Source of the DNA: Clostridiales bacterium UBA1763
GTDB taxonomy: Bacteria; Bacillota; Clostridia; Oscillospirales; Oscillospiraceae
NCBI GenBank assembly: GCA_002314685.1
Contig: DCHB01000026.1
Coordinates: forward strand, 743 to 64,742
DNA length: 64,000 bases
Reading direction: 5' to 3'
The notes beneath the pieces are model-generated. The model was not told the DNA's origin, ran no database searches, and saw only the letters and a list, made by a program, of their open reading frames with translations. How positions within the stretch are numbered: position 1 is the first letter of the stretch; the number at the start of each line of letters is the position of its first letter. The position numbers were made by a program, and so were the translations under genes. Positions 23,113 through 31,829 of the stretch are shown here, one piece after another.

Positions 23113-24003
23113 ATCAAAGTATTCTCTTGCCGACTGAGCGTCCTTTTTTATTTGTTCGGAAAGCTCGGCAAGGGATGCAAATTTTTTCTCATCGCGCAGG
23201 AAGCTGTAAAACTCAACTCTCGCCTGCCTGTCATAGAGATTGCCGTCAAAGTCGAGGATAAAGCTCTCAACGCTGACTGTATTTTCCTCGCTCACAGTCG
23301 GTCTTACTCCGATATTGGTAACGGAAATATGCTCTGAGCCGTCGTCAAGTATTACCTTTGCGGCATATACACCGTGACGCGGGATAATAACGCCGTCGGG
23401 AAAGCCCATATTTATTGTCGGTGTGCCCATTTTTGTGCCGAGGTGATAGCCCGAGCGCACTGTATCCGACAGCATGTGCGGATGTCCGAGGTACTTATTT
23501 GCCTTTTCAATATCGCCGTTTTCAATAAGCTGTCGTATCAGTGTTGAGCTTACAATGGTATTGTCTATGCAAACAGGCTCGATAATATCACAGCCTATCG
23601 AGCGTTGCTCACAGTATTCCTTCAAGCGCTGTGCCGTGCCCTCGCCCTTGAAGCCGAAGCAAAAATCGTGTCCGACAACTATCCACGCAATATTAAGCTC
23701 CTCAATCAGCTCGTCGATAAATTCCTGCCACGGCATTCGCATTACCTTTTGATTAAAGTGCAGAAACACGACATTATCAATACCGAAGTATCTGCCTATA
23801 ATGTCCTTTCTGCCGATTGCACTGTTTATAAGCGGCACTTCTTTGTTAAATACGAGTGTATCGGGATGCACGTCAAAGGTCAGAACTGACGGCATTGCGT
23901 CAATTTCTTCGGCGCGCTGAACAGTTTTTTTCATCAGTGCGGCGTGCCCTATGTGTACCCCGTCAAAAAATCCGAGAGCCATTGCTCTTTTTCTATCTGT
24001 CAT
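23101..24003 (-). CDS. ribF: Bifunctional riboflavin kinase / FAD synthetase
   Basis: Converts riboflavin to FMN and FMN to FAD. The N-terminal nucleotidyltransferase domain has GFFDGVHIGHAALM and VVGHDFCFGFKGEGT; the C-terminal kinase domain has the GTPTINMGFPDGVIIPRHGVYA and VESFILDFDGNLYDR blocks. The ATG at 24003 is chosen because GAGG precedes it by six bases, whereas the extension begins with a poor TTG. It gives 300 residues, a normal length. The start lies within the last codons of truB, so truB-ribF is one of the tight junctions of this operon, a common order in Firmicutes. Confidence 0.95.
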   Translation of the reverse strand: MTDRKRAMALGFFDGVHIGHAALMKKTVQRAEEIDAMPSVLTFDVHPDTLVFNKEVPLINSAIGRKDIIGRYFGIDNVVFLHFNQKVMRMPWQEFIDELIEELNIAWIVVGHDFCFGFKGEGTAQRLKEYCEQRSIGCDIIEPVCIDNTIVSSTLIRQLIENGDIEKANKYLGHPHMLSDTVRSGYHLGTKMGTPTINMGFPDGVIIPRHGVYAAKVILDDGSEHISVTNIGVRPTVSEENTVSVESFILDFDGNLYDRQARVEFYSFLRDEKKFASLAELSEQIKKDAQSAREYFDKNT

Positions 24004-24880
24004 TTGAGACCTCAAAGAAATTTTTAATAGTCTTTAGCCTGCCGTCGGTGACCTCACCTAAAAGCAGAAATTCGCCCGTTTCGGAATAGACTCTGTAGCT
24101 TCCGCTGTTGAGCCTTGTTTTTATAACATTGCCGTTTCTGAGCTTATTTTCATCGTTTATGGAGACGCTTGCCTTTTGATATGCACAAAACAGCTCATCA
24201 ACGGGAATTATAAGGCTGTCTGCCCTGCCCTCTTCGGCGGCTTTAATTATTTGCTCAATTGAGTAGGCGTTTTTAACATCAAATGCGCCTGCTCTTGTTC
24301 TTCTTAATGAGCTCATGCACGCGCCGCAGGAAAGCTCCTGCCCTATATCGTCGCAAAGAGTTCTTATATACGTTCCCTTTGAGCACTCAACCTCGAGAGT
24401 GTAATCACAGCCCTGCCCGTCTGTTAGCTCAAGACGGGAGATTGTAACGCTTCTCGGCTTTCGCTCAACGCTTTTGCCCTTGCGGGCGAGCTCATATAGC
24501 TTCTGCCCGTTTATTTTTATCGCCGAATACATGGGCGGGATTTGCTCAATATTGCCTCTGAATTTATTAAGAGCCGCTAAAAGTTCGTTTTTATCGGGGA
24601 TTACATCGCAGGTGCTTAGTACATTACCCGTTATATCCTGCGTATCGGTTGTTATTCCGAGCTTTATTCCCGCAACATATTCCTTGCTGTCCGCCTCGGC
24701 AAACTCAACCGCCCTCGTCGCCCTGCCGACAAACACGACAAGCAAGCCCGTAGCCATTGGGTCAAGCGTACCCGAATGACCTATTCTGCGCTCATGCAAA
24801 ACGCCTCTGAGCTTACCCACGACATCGTGGCTTGTCCAGTCTCGGGGCTTATCTACAAGAATAATTCCGTTCATACCCAT
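23993..24880 (-). CDS. truB: tRNA pseudouridine(55) synthase
   Basis: Makes pseudouridine 55 in the T-loop of tRNAs. The 295-residue protein has the family N-terminus GIILVDKPRDWTSHDVV, the catalytic aspartate in GHSGTLDPMATGLLVV, and the KINGQKLYELARKG and CSKGTYIRTLCDDIG blocks. A C-terminal PUA-like end is present. The first ATG is at 24880, inside the end of nrnA by ten bases; a second ATG two codons later is possible. The gene sits in the rbfA-nrnA-truB-ribF tail of the nusA operon. Confidence 0.96.
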   Translation of the reverse strand: MGMNGIILVDKPRDWTSHDVVGKLRGVLHERRIGHSGTLDPMATGLLVVFVGRATRAVEFAEADSKEYVAGIKLGITTDTQDITGNVLSTCDVIPDKNELLAALNKFRGNIEQIPPMYSAIKINGQKLYELARKGKSVERKPRSVTISRLELTDGQGCDYTLEVECSKGTYIRTLCDDIGQELSCGACMSSLRRTRAGAFDVKNAYSIEQIIKAAEEGRADSLIIPVDELFCAYQKASVSINDENKLRNGNVIKTRLNSGSYRVYSETGEFLLLGEVTDGRLKTIKNFFEVSNDR

Positions 24881-25803
24881 AGCTCATCCAAGGCGGAAAC
24901 CAGCATTTCACGTACAGTGTCGGGGTCTGCTTCAATCGTACACCCCGATGCCATTTTGTGTCCGCCGCCGCCGAATTTTGCACAAAGGGCGGAGCTGTCA
25001 AAGGTAGGCTGTGAACGCACCGAAACCTTGCATTTTTTCGGCGCAAGCTCGCGGATAACCATGCTGACAATACAGCCCTCGACCTTACCCGGGATGCCTG
25101 CAATATCGTCGATATCATTTTCTGTCGCACCCGCTGTGCGCATCATTTCCTCGGTAACGGTTGCGACAACAAGCTTACCGTCACGGTAGAATCGAAGTCC
25201 CGAGCAAATCATGCCCTCAAGCACAATTCTCGCCCTTGAAACCTGACGGAAAAGGTCAAAATTAAGCTTCTGCACTTCGGCACCATACTTTACAAGCTCA
25301 CCTGCCGCGGCAAAGGTCTCCGCCGTAACGTTTGCATATCTGAAGCAGCCGCAGTCGGTTGATACAGCCATATACAGAAGGCTTGCTTCCTCATCGCTTA
25401 TATTGCCGCAAAGCTCCTTTATGACCTCCATAACAGACTCGCCGCACGAGGCTTTTTCCGCATGGAGCAAAAGCTCGCCTGCATACTGCGAATTTGTCGG
25501 ATGATGGTCAATGCTCAGGTCAATATCACCGTCAAAGCCGTCGCAAATCATGTGCTTTTCGGCGACATCGGTTGCAATGGCATAGGAATAGTCAAGGCTG
25601 TCCGAAAGATAGTCCGATATATATTTTTTGTATTTCTCGGTAATATCGGGATTATTGAAAACGTGAGCCTTTTTCCCCGTTCTTCTGAGCGCTGAGCACA
25701 GTGCCGCCGCACTGCCCAAGGTATCACCGTCGGGACGGACATGGGTGATTATTATGAAATTGTCTCTTTGTCTGAGCCAATCGGCACATTCACGGTAGTT
25801 CAT
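24871..25803 (-). CDS. nrnA: Bifunctional oligoribonuclease / PAP phosphatase NrnA (DHH family)
   Basis: Degrades very short RNAs and dephosphorylates pAp. The 310-residue protein has the DHH phosphoesterase motifs HVRPDGDTLGS, IDHHPTNSQ and STDCGCFRYANV and a DHHA1 domain with GGGGHKMASG. In Bacillus NrnA lies elsewhere, but in Clostridia a DHH gene between rbfA and truB is the rule, as here with four- and ten-base overlaps. One position differs: the usual TDTGxFRY has Cys before Gly. This is a minor change unlikely to affect the metal site. Confidence 0.93.
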   Translation of the reverse strand: MNYRECADWLRQRDNFIIITHVRPDGDTLGSAAALCSALRRTGKKAHVFNNPDITEKYKKYISDYLSDSLDYSYAIATDVAEKHMICDGFDGDIDLSIDHHPTNSQYAGELLLHAEKASCGESVMEVIKELCGNISDEEASLLYMAVSTDCGCFRYANVTAETFAAAGELVKYGAEVQKLNFDLFRQVSRARIVLEGMICSGLRFYRDGKLVVATVTEEMMRTAGATENDIDDIAGIPGKVEGCIVSMVIRELAPKKCKVSVRSQPTFDSSALCAKFGGGGHKMASGCTIEADPDTVREMLVSALDELWV

Positions 25804-26162
25804 TGCTCGTCCTCGTCGTGCTTAATGTCAAGTCCGCTGATTATTTCGTTAATATGTGCGCCGTATTCTATGCTGTGGTCAAGCTCAAAGCTCAGCTCGG
25901 GTGTGTTTCTGAGCTTCAGTGAGCTTCCGAGCTCGCGGCGAAGCCAGCCCGATGCGGATTTAAGCCCCTTATTGAACTCTTTTTCGTTCTGCAAGCCCAT
26001 GACGGACAGCCAGATTTTGCAGTAACGCAAATCTCCCGTAGTTTCAACGCGGGTGACGCTTATCATGCCCTGATTTACGCGGGGGTCCTTTATCTCACGC
26101 AAAAGCTTGCTCATCACAAGCTGAATATCGTCATTTGTTCTCGCAAGTTTATTTGAAGGCAT
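25800..26162 (-). CDS. rbfA: 30S ribosome-binding factor A
   Basis: Helps 16S rRNA 5' end maturation and cold adaptation. The 120-residue protein has the type II KH fold blocks IQLVMSKLLREIKDPRVNQGMISVTRVETTGDLRYCKIWLSV and the helical region ending in LRNTPELSFELDHSIEYG. Length is normal; the C-terminus is acidic. It overlaps nrnA by four bases and is separated from infB by a 52-base gap with a perfect hairpin. Confidence 0.96.
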   Translation of the reverse strand: MPSNKLARTNDDIQLVMSKLLREIKDPRVNQGMISVTRVETTGDLRYCKIWLSVMGLQNEKEFNKGLKSASGWLRRELGSSLKLRNTPELSFELDHSIEYGAHINEIISGLDIKHDEDEQ

Positions 26163-26184
26163 AATTTCCCTCCTATTTAGCTAT

Positions 26185-26205
26185 GGGCGGTCAAATTGAC
26201 CGCCC
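26185..26205 (-). other. Hairpin between infB and rbfA
   Basis: A perfect GGGCGGTCA/TGACCGCCC inverted repeat with a three-base loop lies in the 52-base gap. No U-run follows on either strand, so it is not a classic terminator. It could be an RNA-stability or processing element that sets rbfA levels below infB, but this is inference. Confidence 0.5.
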
Positions 26206-26214
26206 TGTTTAGTA

Positions 26215-28548
26215 TTAAAGCTTTATCTGCTCCATTACGAAGCACTCGATTACGTCGCCGACCTTAATATCGTTGAACTTCTCGACCTGCATACCACATT
26301 CGTAGCCGTTTGCTACCTCCTTAACGTCGTCCTTGAAACGACGCAGGGAAGCGAGCTCGCCCTCGTGGACAACGATATTGTCACGCAGTACGCGTACGGA
26401 ACAGCCGCGCTGAATTTTGCCGTCAAGCACATAACAGCCCGTAACAGTTCCGACCTTGGATACCTTGTAGGTCTCGCGTACCTCGGCATGACCGATGATT
26501 GCTTCCTTGAACTTAGGAGCAAGCATACCCTTCATAGCCGCTTCAATCTCATTGATGCAGTCGTAGATAACGCGGTACATACGCATATCGACATTTGAGC
26601 GTGCGGCATTGTCGCGTGCGGCATTATCGGGACGGACATTGAAGCCGACTATAATTGCACCCGAGGTTGCGGCAAGCATGACATCGGATTCGTTGATTGC
26701 ACCGACGCCGCTGTGGATAACCTTTACGCGCACCTCTTCGTTTGTAATCTTCTCAAGAGATGCCTTGACTGCCTCAGCGGAGCCCTGTACGTCTGCCTTG
26801 ACAATGATATTTAGATTCTTCATCTCGCCCGCCTGAATCTGACTGAACAGATCCTCAAGGCTGACCTTCTTGTTTGCGCCGAAGGCGGCGTTCTTCTGCT
26901 GAATCTTGCGTTCCTCAACGAGCTCGCGAGCCATGCGCTCGTCTGCAACTGCGTTGAAGGTATCGCCCGCGCTCGGCACCTCGGACATACCCGAAATCTC
27001 AACGGGCACTGAGGGGCCTGCTTCGGTAATGCGCATACCCTTATCGTTTATCATTGTGCGGACACGGCCTACTGCCGTACCTGCAATGATTATATCGCCG
27101 AGCTTGAGTGTGCCGTTCTGTACGAGGACGGTCATGATAGGACCGCGTCCCTTGTCGAGACGCGCCTCGATAACCGCACCCTTTGCCGCACGGTTGGGAT
27201 TTGCCTTTAGCTCCTGCACCTCGGCAAGAATTACGAGGTTTTCAAGCAGATTGTCTATGCCCATACCCGTCTTTGCGGAAATGGGGCAAATAATTGTTTC
27301 ACCGCCCCACTCCTCGGGGACTATATCGTACTCGGTTAACTGCTGCTTGATGCGCTCGGGATTTGCGCCTATTGTATCCATCTTGTTGATTGCAACAACG
27401 AGGGGTATTCCCGCCGCCTTTGCATGGTTGATGCTTTCAATAGTCTGCGGCATGATACCGTCATCGGCGGCAACGACGAGAATGGCAATATCGGTTACCA
27501 TTGCGCCTCTTGCACGCATGGAGGTAAATGCCTCGTGTCCCGGGGTGTCGAGGAAGGTTATGGGACTGCCGTTAATCTCAACGGTGTAAGCACCTATGTG
27601 CTGAGTGATGCCGCCTGCCTCACCAGAGGCAACATTTGCATGGCGGATATAGTCAAGCAGAGAGGTCTTGCCGTGGTCAACGTGACCCATAACAACAACG
27701 ACGGGTGCTCTGCCGACGAGGCTTTCTTCACTGTCCGCGCTGTCGTCAATGAGGCGCTCCTCAACGGTTACAACGACTTCCTTCTCGACCTTACAGCCGA
27801 GCTCCATTGCGACAAGTGCCGCGGTATCGTAATCAATAATATCCGATACGGATGCAAATACGCCGAGCTTAATAAGCCGCTTTATTACCTCACCTGCGGT
27901 TTTCTTCATGCGGGAGGCGAGCTCACCGACGTTGATTTCGTCGGGAATCTGCACCTTAAGCTGCTGCTTCTTTGCTATTTCAAGCTGAAGCTTCTGCATC
28001 TTATCGCGTTCTTCCTGACGGCGCTTTGCGCTTGCAACCTGCTGCTGACGCTGCTTTGACTTGTTGACTATCTTTTCCTTGCCGCCCTTACGGTCGCGGT
28101 CACGGTCGCGGTTTCTGTCGCCTGCGAGATTGTCAAACTTCTCGTCGTACTTGGTCATATTAACAGCAGTACTGCCGCGGGTGTCAATAACTCTCTTTTC
28201 CGCAACCTGTCTGGGAACATGGGGCTTGTTGTCCTTTTCCTTCTTAGCGGGTGCGGTAGCTGCCGCGGGTGCGGTCTGCTCGGGCTTCTGTCCCTTGACG
28301 GGCTTTTCCTGCTTTTTCTGTGCAGGCTTTTCCTCCGCCTTGGGTGCTGTCTTGAATATTTCGGCTATGCTTTCAACCTGATTATTTTGTGTAAGATACT
28401 CAAAAATCACATCAAGCTCATCGTTTTCAAGCACCTGCATATGATTTTTGGGTGTGGTTGCATAGTCAGTCAAAATCTGAGTAATTACCTTTGATGTGGA
28501 GTTAAAATCCTTAGCGACCTCGTGGACTCTGTATTTTACCATGCTCAT
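26215..28548 (-). CDS. infB: Translation initiation factor IF-2
   Basis: GTPase that brings initiator tRNA to the 30S subunit. The 777-residue protein has an N-terminal IF2_N helix pair (about residues 1-60 and 200-250) joined by a long low-complexity linker rich in Lys, Glu, Pro and Ala, with an [11 protein letters not shown] run. The GTPase domain follows with [30 protein letters not shown] and AINKMDTIG, then domains II-IV. It ends with the conserved CFVMEQIKL tail. Its start overlaps the ylxQ stop by four bases. An internal start giving a shorter isoform is possible, as in other bacteria. Confidence 0.97.
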   Translation of the reverse strand: MSMVKYRVHEVAKDFNSTSKVITQILTDYATTPKNHMQVLENDELDVIFEYLTQNNQVESIAEIFKTAPKAEEKPAQKKQEKPVKGQKPEQTAPAAATAPAKKEKDNKPHVPRQVAEKRVIDTRGSTAVNMTKYDEKFDNLAGDRNRDRDRDRKGGKEKIVNKSKQRQQQVASAKRRQEERDKMQKLQLEIAKKQQLKVQIPDEINVGELASRMKKTAGEVIKRLIKLGVFASVSDIIDYDTAALVAMELGCKVEKEVVVTVEERLIDDSADSEESLVGRAPVVVVMGHVDHGKTSLLDYIRHANVASGEAGGITQHIGAYTVEINGSPITFLDTPGHEAFTSMRARGAMVTDIAILVVAADDGIMPQTIESINHAKAAGIPLVVAINKMDTIGANPERIKQQLTEYDIVPEEWGGETIICPISAKTGMGIDNLLENLVILAEVQELKANPNRAAKGAVIEARLDKGRGPIMTVLVQNGTLKLGDIIIAGTAVGRVRTMINDKGMRITEAGPSVPVEISGMSEVPSAGDTFNAVADERMARELVEERKIQQKNAAFGANKKVSLEDLFSQIQAGEMKNLNIIVKADVQGSAEAVKASLEKITNEEVRVKVIHSGVGAINESDVMLAATSGAIIVGFNVRPDNAARDNAARSNVDMRMYRVIYDCINEIEAAMKGMLAPKFKEAIIGHAEVRETYKVSKVGTVTGCYVLDGKIQRGCSVRVLRDNIVVHEGELASLRRFKDDVKEVANGYECGMQVEKFNDIKVGDVIECFVMEQIKL

Positions 28549-28979
28549 GCATTATTCCTCCTCTTGCCTGTCTTCCTGTTTTTCTCGTGCGCCTTTTGTT
28601 CCTTCTTACGCTTCTTCTCACGCTCAAGCTTTTCGGAAATTTTTTCGGATGCCTCCGAATACCTTTCGGGTGACGCTTCCGCTAATATTTTCATGAAAGC
28701 GTCTGCAAAGCCTAAATCGCAAATTGCCGCCATTGAACAGCCGCTTTTGCCGACGTGCTCTGATATTTCCTGCTTTGTAAACGGAGTGACGATAAGCGGT
28801 ATGTCTCTTTCGTAAACAAAGCCCTTTGCACGGCTTCGTGCGTTATCTGACGCATCACTTGCCAAAATTACGAGCTTAGCCTCCTGTGCTCTTGCGGCGG
28901 CACCCGTGTCGGTTTCGCCTATCTGTGCCGCATTCGCTTTGCGCATAAGTCCAAGCAAATTCAATGCTTTATCCTTCAC
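28545..28979 (-). CDS. ylxQ: L7Ae-family RNA-binding protein YlxQ
   Basis: The 144-residue protein has an L7Ae/L30e fold with the blocks [41 protein letters not shown] and [21 protein letters not shown]. Homologues bind kink-turn RNAs. The C-terminal 40 residues are a very basic, Lys-Arg-Glu coiled tail ([25 protein letters not shown]), longer than in Bacillus YlxQ. It overlaps ylxR and infB by four bases each and belongs to the standard nusA operon. Confidence 0.92.
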   Translation of the reverse strand: MKDKALNLLGLMRKANAAQIGETDTGAAARAQEAKLVILASDASDNARSRAKGFVYERDIPLIVTPFTKQEISEHVGKSGCSMAAICDLGFADAFMKILAEASPERYSEASEKISEKLEREKKRKKEQKAHEKNRKTGKRRNNA

Positions 28980-29242
28980 TCATGCGCCTCCATCTGCTCT
29001 TCAAGCTGACGGTAAACCTCCTGAGGGATCTGCGCGGAAAAGGCGTGCTCTAAGCTCTTCGCCTTAATCGCCTTCTTCAGGCACTTGGCATCGGGACAAA
29101 TATATGCGCCTCTGCCTGCCGCCTTTCCGTTAAAATCAAGACTGATTTCACCCTCGGGGGATTTCACGGCTCTTATAAGCTCGCGTTTCGGCTTCATTTC
29201 ATGGCAGCCGAGACACTGCCGCATCGGTATTTTCTTTTGCAT
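28976..29242 (-). CDS. rnpM: RNase P modulator RnpM (YlxR, DUF448)
   Basis: The 88-residue protein shows the DUF448 signature RQCLGCHEMKPKRELIR followed by GRGAYICPDAKCLKKAIK. In Bacillus the homologue YlxR has been reported to bind and modulate RNase P and to affect metabolic gene expression. The two cysteine pairs could hold a structural metal. It lies between nusA and ylxQ and overlaps ylxQ by four bases. The start has a GGCAGGAGA site. Confidence 0.93.
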   Translation of the reverse strand: MQKKIPMRQCLGCHEMKPKRELIRAVKSPEGEISLDFNGKAAGRGAYICPDAKCLKKAIKAKSLEHAFSAQIPQEVYRQLEEQMEAHE

Positions 29243-29264
29243 CTCCTGCCGCCTTTCTTAAAAA

Positions 29265-30317
29265 TTAAGCTTCGGATTCGGGCTTAATGTCAATCTTGAA
29301 GCCCGTCAGTCGTGCCGCGAGTCTTGCGTTCTGACCTTCCTTGCCGATTGCAAGTGAAAGCTGACTGTCGGGAACTATTACTCTGCAGCTCTTTCCATCC
29401 TCAAACATGGTTACGCTGACAACATCGCTCGGAGCAAGTGCCGCGGCGATATATTCCTCGGGAGTGTCGCTGTACTTGATAATGTCAATCTTCTCGCCGC
29501 CGAGCTCATCGACAATATTTGCAACGCGTCCGCCCTTGGGACCTACGCAGGAGCCGATAGGATCAATGTCGGGGTCGTTTGACAAAACTGCCATCTTTGT
29601 GCGGCTTCCCGCCTCACGGGCGATGGACTTGATTTCAACTGTACCGTCGAATATTTCGGGAACCTCAAGCTCGAACAGACGCTTTACGAGTCCCGGATGA
29701 GTGCGGCTTATGAGCACCTGAGGACCCTTTGTCGAGTTTCTGACCTCAACGACATATACCTTGATACGGTCACCCTCGGTGAGCACCTCGGTCTTAATGC
29801 GCTCATTGGGTGCGAGCATTGCCTCTGTAAACTCGCTGTTGGAGTTTATGCGGATAGAAACACTTCCCGTTCTCGGCTCTATGCGGGAAACGACGCCTGT
29901 GAGAATTTCGTGCTCCTTGGACGTGAATTCCTCATAGATGATGCCGCGCTCTGCCTCGCGGATGCCCTGAATGATGACCTGCTTTGCCGCCTGAGCCGCA
30001 ATGCGTCCGAACTTCTTGGTCTCAACGGGCACCTTAACGGTATCGCCGATTTTTGCTCTCTTGGTGATCTTCTTTGCGGCGTCGATGTCTATTTCAAGTG
30101 CCTTATCCTCAACCTGCTCGACAGCAGTCTTGTTTACGAACATTTCAATGCGCTTTCTGCTCTCGTCAAGCAGGATATCGACATTATCTGCACACTCGGG
30201 ATTATCGCGGCGGAAAGCGGCAAGCATTGCCTGCTTTATCTTGTCGTACATATAATCTCTGGGAATGCCCTTTTCTTTTTCGAGATCCTCAATTGCGGAA
30301 AAGAATTCTGCGTTCAT
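29265..30317 (-). CDS. nusA: Transcription termination/antitermination factor NusA
   Basis: Binds RNA polymerase and RNA, stimulating pausing and intrinsic termination. The 350-residue length fits the Gram-positive form: an N-terminal polymerase-binding domain (1-125), an S1 domain (about 133-200) and two KH domains (from about 205, with the DPIGSCVGPKGGRV and SLAIGKEGQNARLAARLTG GXXG loops). The C-terminal acidic repeats of enterobacterial NusA are absent, as expected. It is the second gene after rimP, 21 bases away. A terminator-like hairpin in the operon leader could let NusA control its own synthesis. Confidence 0.97.
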   Translation of the reverse strand: MNAEFFSAIEDLEKEKGIPRDYMYDKIKQAMLAAFRRDNPECADNVDILLDESRKRIEMFVNKTAVEQVEDKALEIDIDAAKKITKRAKIGDTVKVPVETKKFGRIAAQAAKQVIIQGIREAERGIIYEEFTSKEHEILTGVVSRIEPRTGSVSIRINSNSEFTEAMLAPNERIKTEVLTEGDRIKVYVVEVRNSTKGPQVLISRTHPGLVKRLFELEVPEIFDGTVEIKSIAREAGSRTKMAVLSNDPDIDPIGSCVGPKGGRVANIVDELGGEKIDIIKYSDTPEEYIAAALAPSDVVSVTMFEDGKSCRVIVPDSQLSLAIGKEGQNARLAARLTGFKIDIKPESEA

Positions 30318-30338
30318 TTTTTATATACCCCTTTTATT

Positions 30339-30782
30339 TTATATAGAAATGTGCAGTTTAACCTGCGCAATCTGTGACTTAGTCAACACTGTGCCCGATA
30401 CGGTTACATCGCCGTTTGAATACTGCTCAAGCTTACCGATATAGGCTTTTTTGCCCTGATACGGCTGATAGAGCTTAACCTCGACCTCACTGCCGATGAA
30501 CTTCGCAAAATCCGAGGGACGCTTCAGCTCACGCTCGGCACCCGCTGAGCCGACCTCGAAAACATAGCTTTCGGGAATGGGATCTGCCTCGTCGAGGATA
30601 GGGTCAAGAGCTCTGCTTATCTTTTCGCAGTCGTCTATGCCGACGCCGCCCTCCTTGTCGATAAACACTCTGAGATACCACGTTCCAGCTTCCCTTAAGT
30701 ATTCAACCGACCACAGCTCACAGCCTGCCTCTTCGACTATTGGTTTTGCCATTGCTTCAACCTTTTCAGTAATCTTGCTCAT
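30339..30782 (-). CDS. rimP: Ribosome maturation factor RimP
   Basis: Needed for 30S subunit assembly. The 147-residue protein has the family blocks GCELWSVEYLREAGTWYLRVFIDKEGGVGIDDCEKISRALDPILDE and YVFEVGSAGAERELKRPSDFAKFIG, where the last segment normally reads EVSSPGLDRPL; here SPG has changed to SAG. It is the first gene of the rimP-nusA-rnpM-ylxQ-infB-rbfA-nrnA-truB-ribF operon. A promoter lies about 100 bases upstream, and a stable hairpin with a T-run lies in the leader. Confidence 0.95.
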   Translation of the reverse strand: MSKITEKVEAMAKPIVEEAGCELWSVEYLREAGTWYLRVFIDKEGGVGIDDCEKISRALDPILDEADPIPESYVFEVGSAGAERELKRPSDFAKFIGSEVEVKLYQPYQGKKAYIGKLEQYSNGDVTVSGTVLTKSQIAQVKLHISI

Positions 30783-30831
30783 TTCAAACCGCCTTATTTA
30801 ACATTTTAACATTTCCAAAATGCTCAACAAA

Positions 30832-30855
30832 AAGAGTGGGCTGTGACCCACTCTT
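30832..30855 (-). terminator. Terminator-like hairpin in the rimP-nusA operon leader
   Basis: On the minus strand a stem AAGAGTGGG/CCCACTCTT with a six-base loop is followed by TTTTTG. It lies between the operon promoter (30882-30910) and the rimP start, so RNA polymerase must pass it before reading any gene. This is the layout of an attenuator. Whether it terminates in vivo is not known from sequence. Confidence 0.65.
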
Positions 30856-30881
30856 GAAAAATACAACTAACTTACTTTGAT

Positions 30882-30910
30882 ATAATAACACCAACGCGTC
30901 AGTATTGCAA
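30882..30910 (-). promoter_or_regulatory. Sigma-A promoter of the rimP-nusA-infB operon
   Basis: On the minus strand TTGCAA (30910-30905) and TATTAT (30887-30882) are 17 bases apart, with TGT in front of the -10 (extended -10). A perfect 12-bp inverted repeat (30912-30923 with 30939-30950) touches the -35 box on its upstream side. Confidence 0.75.
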
Positions 30911-30911
30911 G

Positions 30912-30950
30912 TGTTTTTTGCACCTATATATAATATAAGTGCAAAAAACA
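30912..30950. repeat. Perfect 12-bp palindrome next to the nusA operon promoter
   Basis: TGTTTTTTGCAC and its exact complement flank a 15-base AT-only loop. The T-run lies in the 5' arm on both strands, so it does not look like an intrinsic terminator for the carboxypeptidase gene that ends four bases away. It could be a protein-binding operator or a 3' mRNA end structure. Confidence 0.55.
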
Positions 30951-30953
30951 GTA

Positions 30954-31760
30954 TCAGGATTTCTGATAATCGTAGTGCTCGACAAATTCCTCGAGGCAAA
31001 GACCGTTTTCGGTAATAAACTTTGCCGACGCCGCGCCTACATAGCGATAATGCCACGGCTCATCGTGACCTGTAATTGAGCTTTTATTACTCGGATAACG
31101 CTTAATAAAGCCGTATTCCGCACAGTGCTTATCAAGCCATGCGAAAAATTCCATATCCATCTTGGAATAATCGTAAACATCGTACTGCTTATCGGTTATA
31201 TCCACCGCAAGGGCGCTTTGATGGTCGCTTGTGCCCGGGAGCATTATCTCCTTTTCGGCGAGCGTCTGCGCATCCTCAAAGCTGCACTTCTGCTTTTCGG
31301 AAATCTCGATTGCCTTGGCATTAAACAGCTGCTGCTGTGCCGTATATGAGATATATCCGTTTGAAATATACGGACTGAAGCCCGCATCCTTTGCCGCCTC
31401 TATAAGTCCTACAAGCTGATAGTAGGCATCCTCATCGAAGTAAACCTCGGTATCGGGATAATTTACGACCTCGGGGTCGTAGTCCTTAACGAGATGCGAG
31501 TCGTTTATCAGTATAAAGCACCATGCGTTTATGTCTATATTCGGAAAATCAAGGTCGGAATAGTCCGAAGAGTCATTTTCCTTCTCCGCCTTGGCTTTAT
31601 CCTCCTCTTCGGTATTCTCAAGCTCGTTGCCCCTTACAAACACCGAGTCAAAGCCGCCGAAGATAACCTCGGGATTGAGAGCAATGCGAGAATTGACAAC
31701 ACAAACAAGTGCCGCCGCAACAACAAGCATAGCCGCAATCCAAGCCGTCTTTTTTCTCAC
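30954..31760 (-). CDS. M15 family D-alanyl-D-alanine carboxypeptidase (VanY-like)
   Basis: The 268-residue protein has a signal anchor at residues 7-27 and is predicted to act outside the membrane. The M15B zinc-peptidase motifs are visible: YTAQQQLFNAKA, PGTSDHQSALAVDIT (the HxxxxxxD zinc ligands, SDHQSALAVD) and EPWHYRYVG (ExxH). Such enzymes trim the terminal D-Ala from peptidoglycan stem peptides; without vanHAX here this is cell-wall remodelling, not glycopeptide resistance. An acidic linker (EEEDKAKAEKENDSSD) precedes the enzyme domain. It has an extended -10 promoter and is a single-gene unit between sigK and rimP. Confidence 0.92.
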   Translation of the reverse strand: MRKKTAWIAAMLVVAAALVCVVNSRIALNPEVIFGGFDSVFVRGNELENTEEEDKAKAEKENDSSDYSDLDFPNIDINAWCFILINDSHLVKDYDPEVVNYPDTEVYFDEDAYYQLVGLIEAAKDAGFSPYISNGYISYTAQQQLFNAKAIEISEKQKCSFEDAQTLAEKEIMLPGTSDHQSALAVDITDKQYDVYDYSKMDMEFFAWLDKHCAEYGFIKRYPSNKSSITGHDEPWHYRYVGAASAKFITENGLCLEEFVEHYDYQKS

Positions 31761-31789
31761 ATTCTCACCTTCCTTTCAAAACTGCGGCG

Positions 31790-31818
31790 ATTATATCACA
31801 ATTTGCCGCACAGTACAA
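31790..31818 (-). promoter_or_regulatory. Sigma-A promoter of the VanY-like carboxypeptidase gene
   Basis: On the minus strand TTGTAC (31818-31813) and TATAAT (31795-31790) are 17 bases apart, with TGA in front of the -10 (extended -10). It lies just downstream of the sigK stop codon. Confidence 0.75.
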
Positions 31819-31829
31819 GCTATTTATGC

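Noticed and set aside
27424..28059. A 211-codon open frame opposite infB
   Set aside because: Low-complexity shadow of the IF-2 gene; no start site or family resemblance.
30784..31056. A 90-codon frame spanning the nusA operon leader
   Set aside because: It crosses the promoter and the hairpin, overlaps the carboxypeptidase end, and has no credible protein pattern.
30954..31760. Vancomycin-resistance gene vanY
   Set aside because: It is an M15 carboxypeptidase, but no vanHAX or vanRS genes are near; ordinary wall remodelling is more likely.
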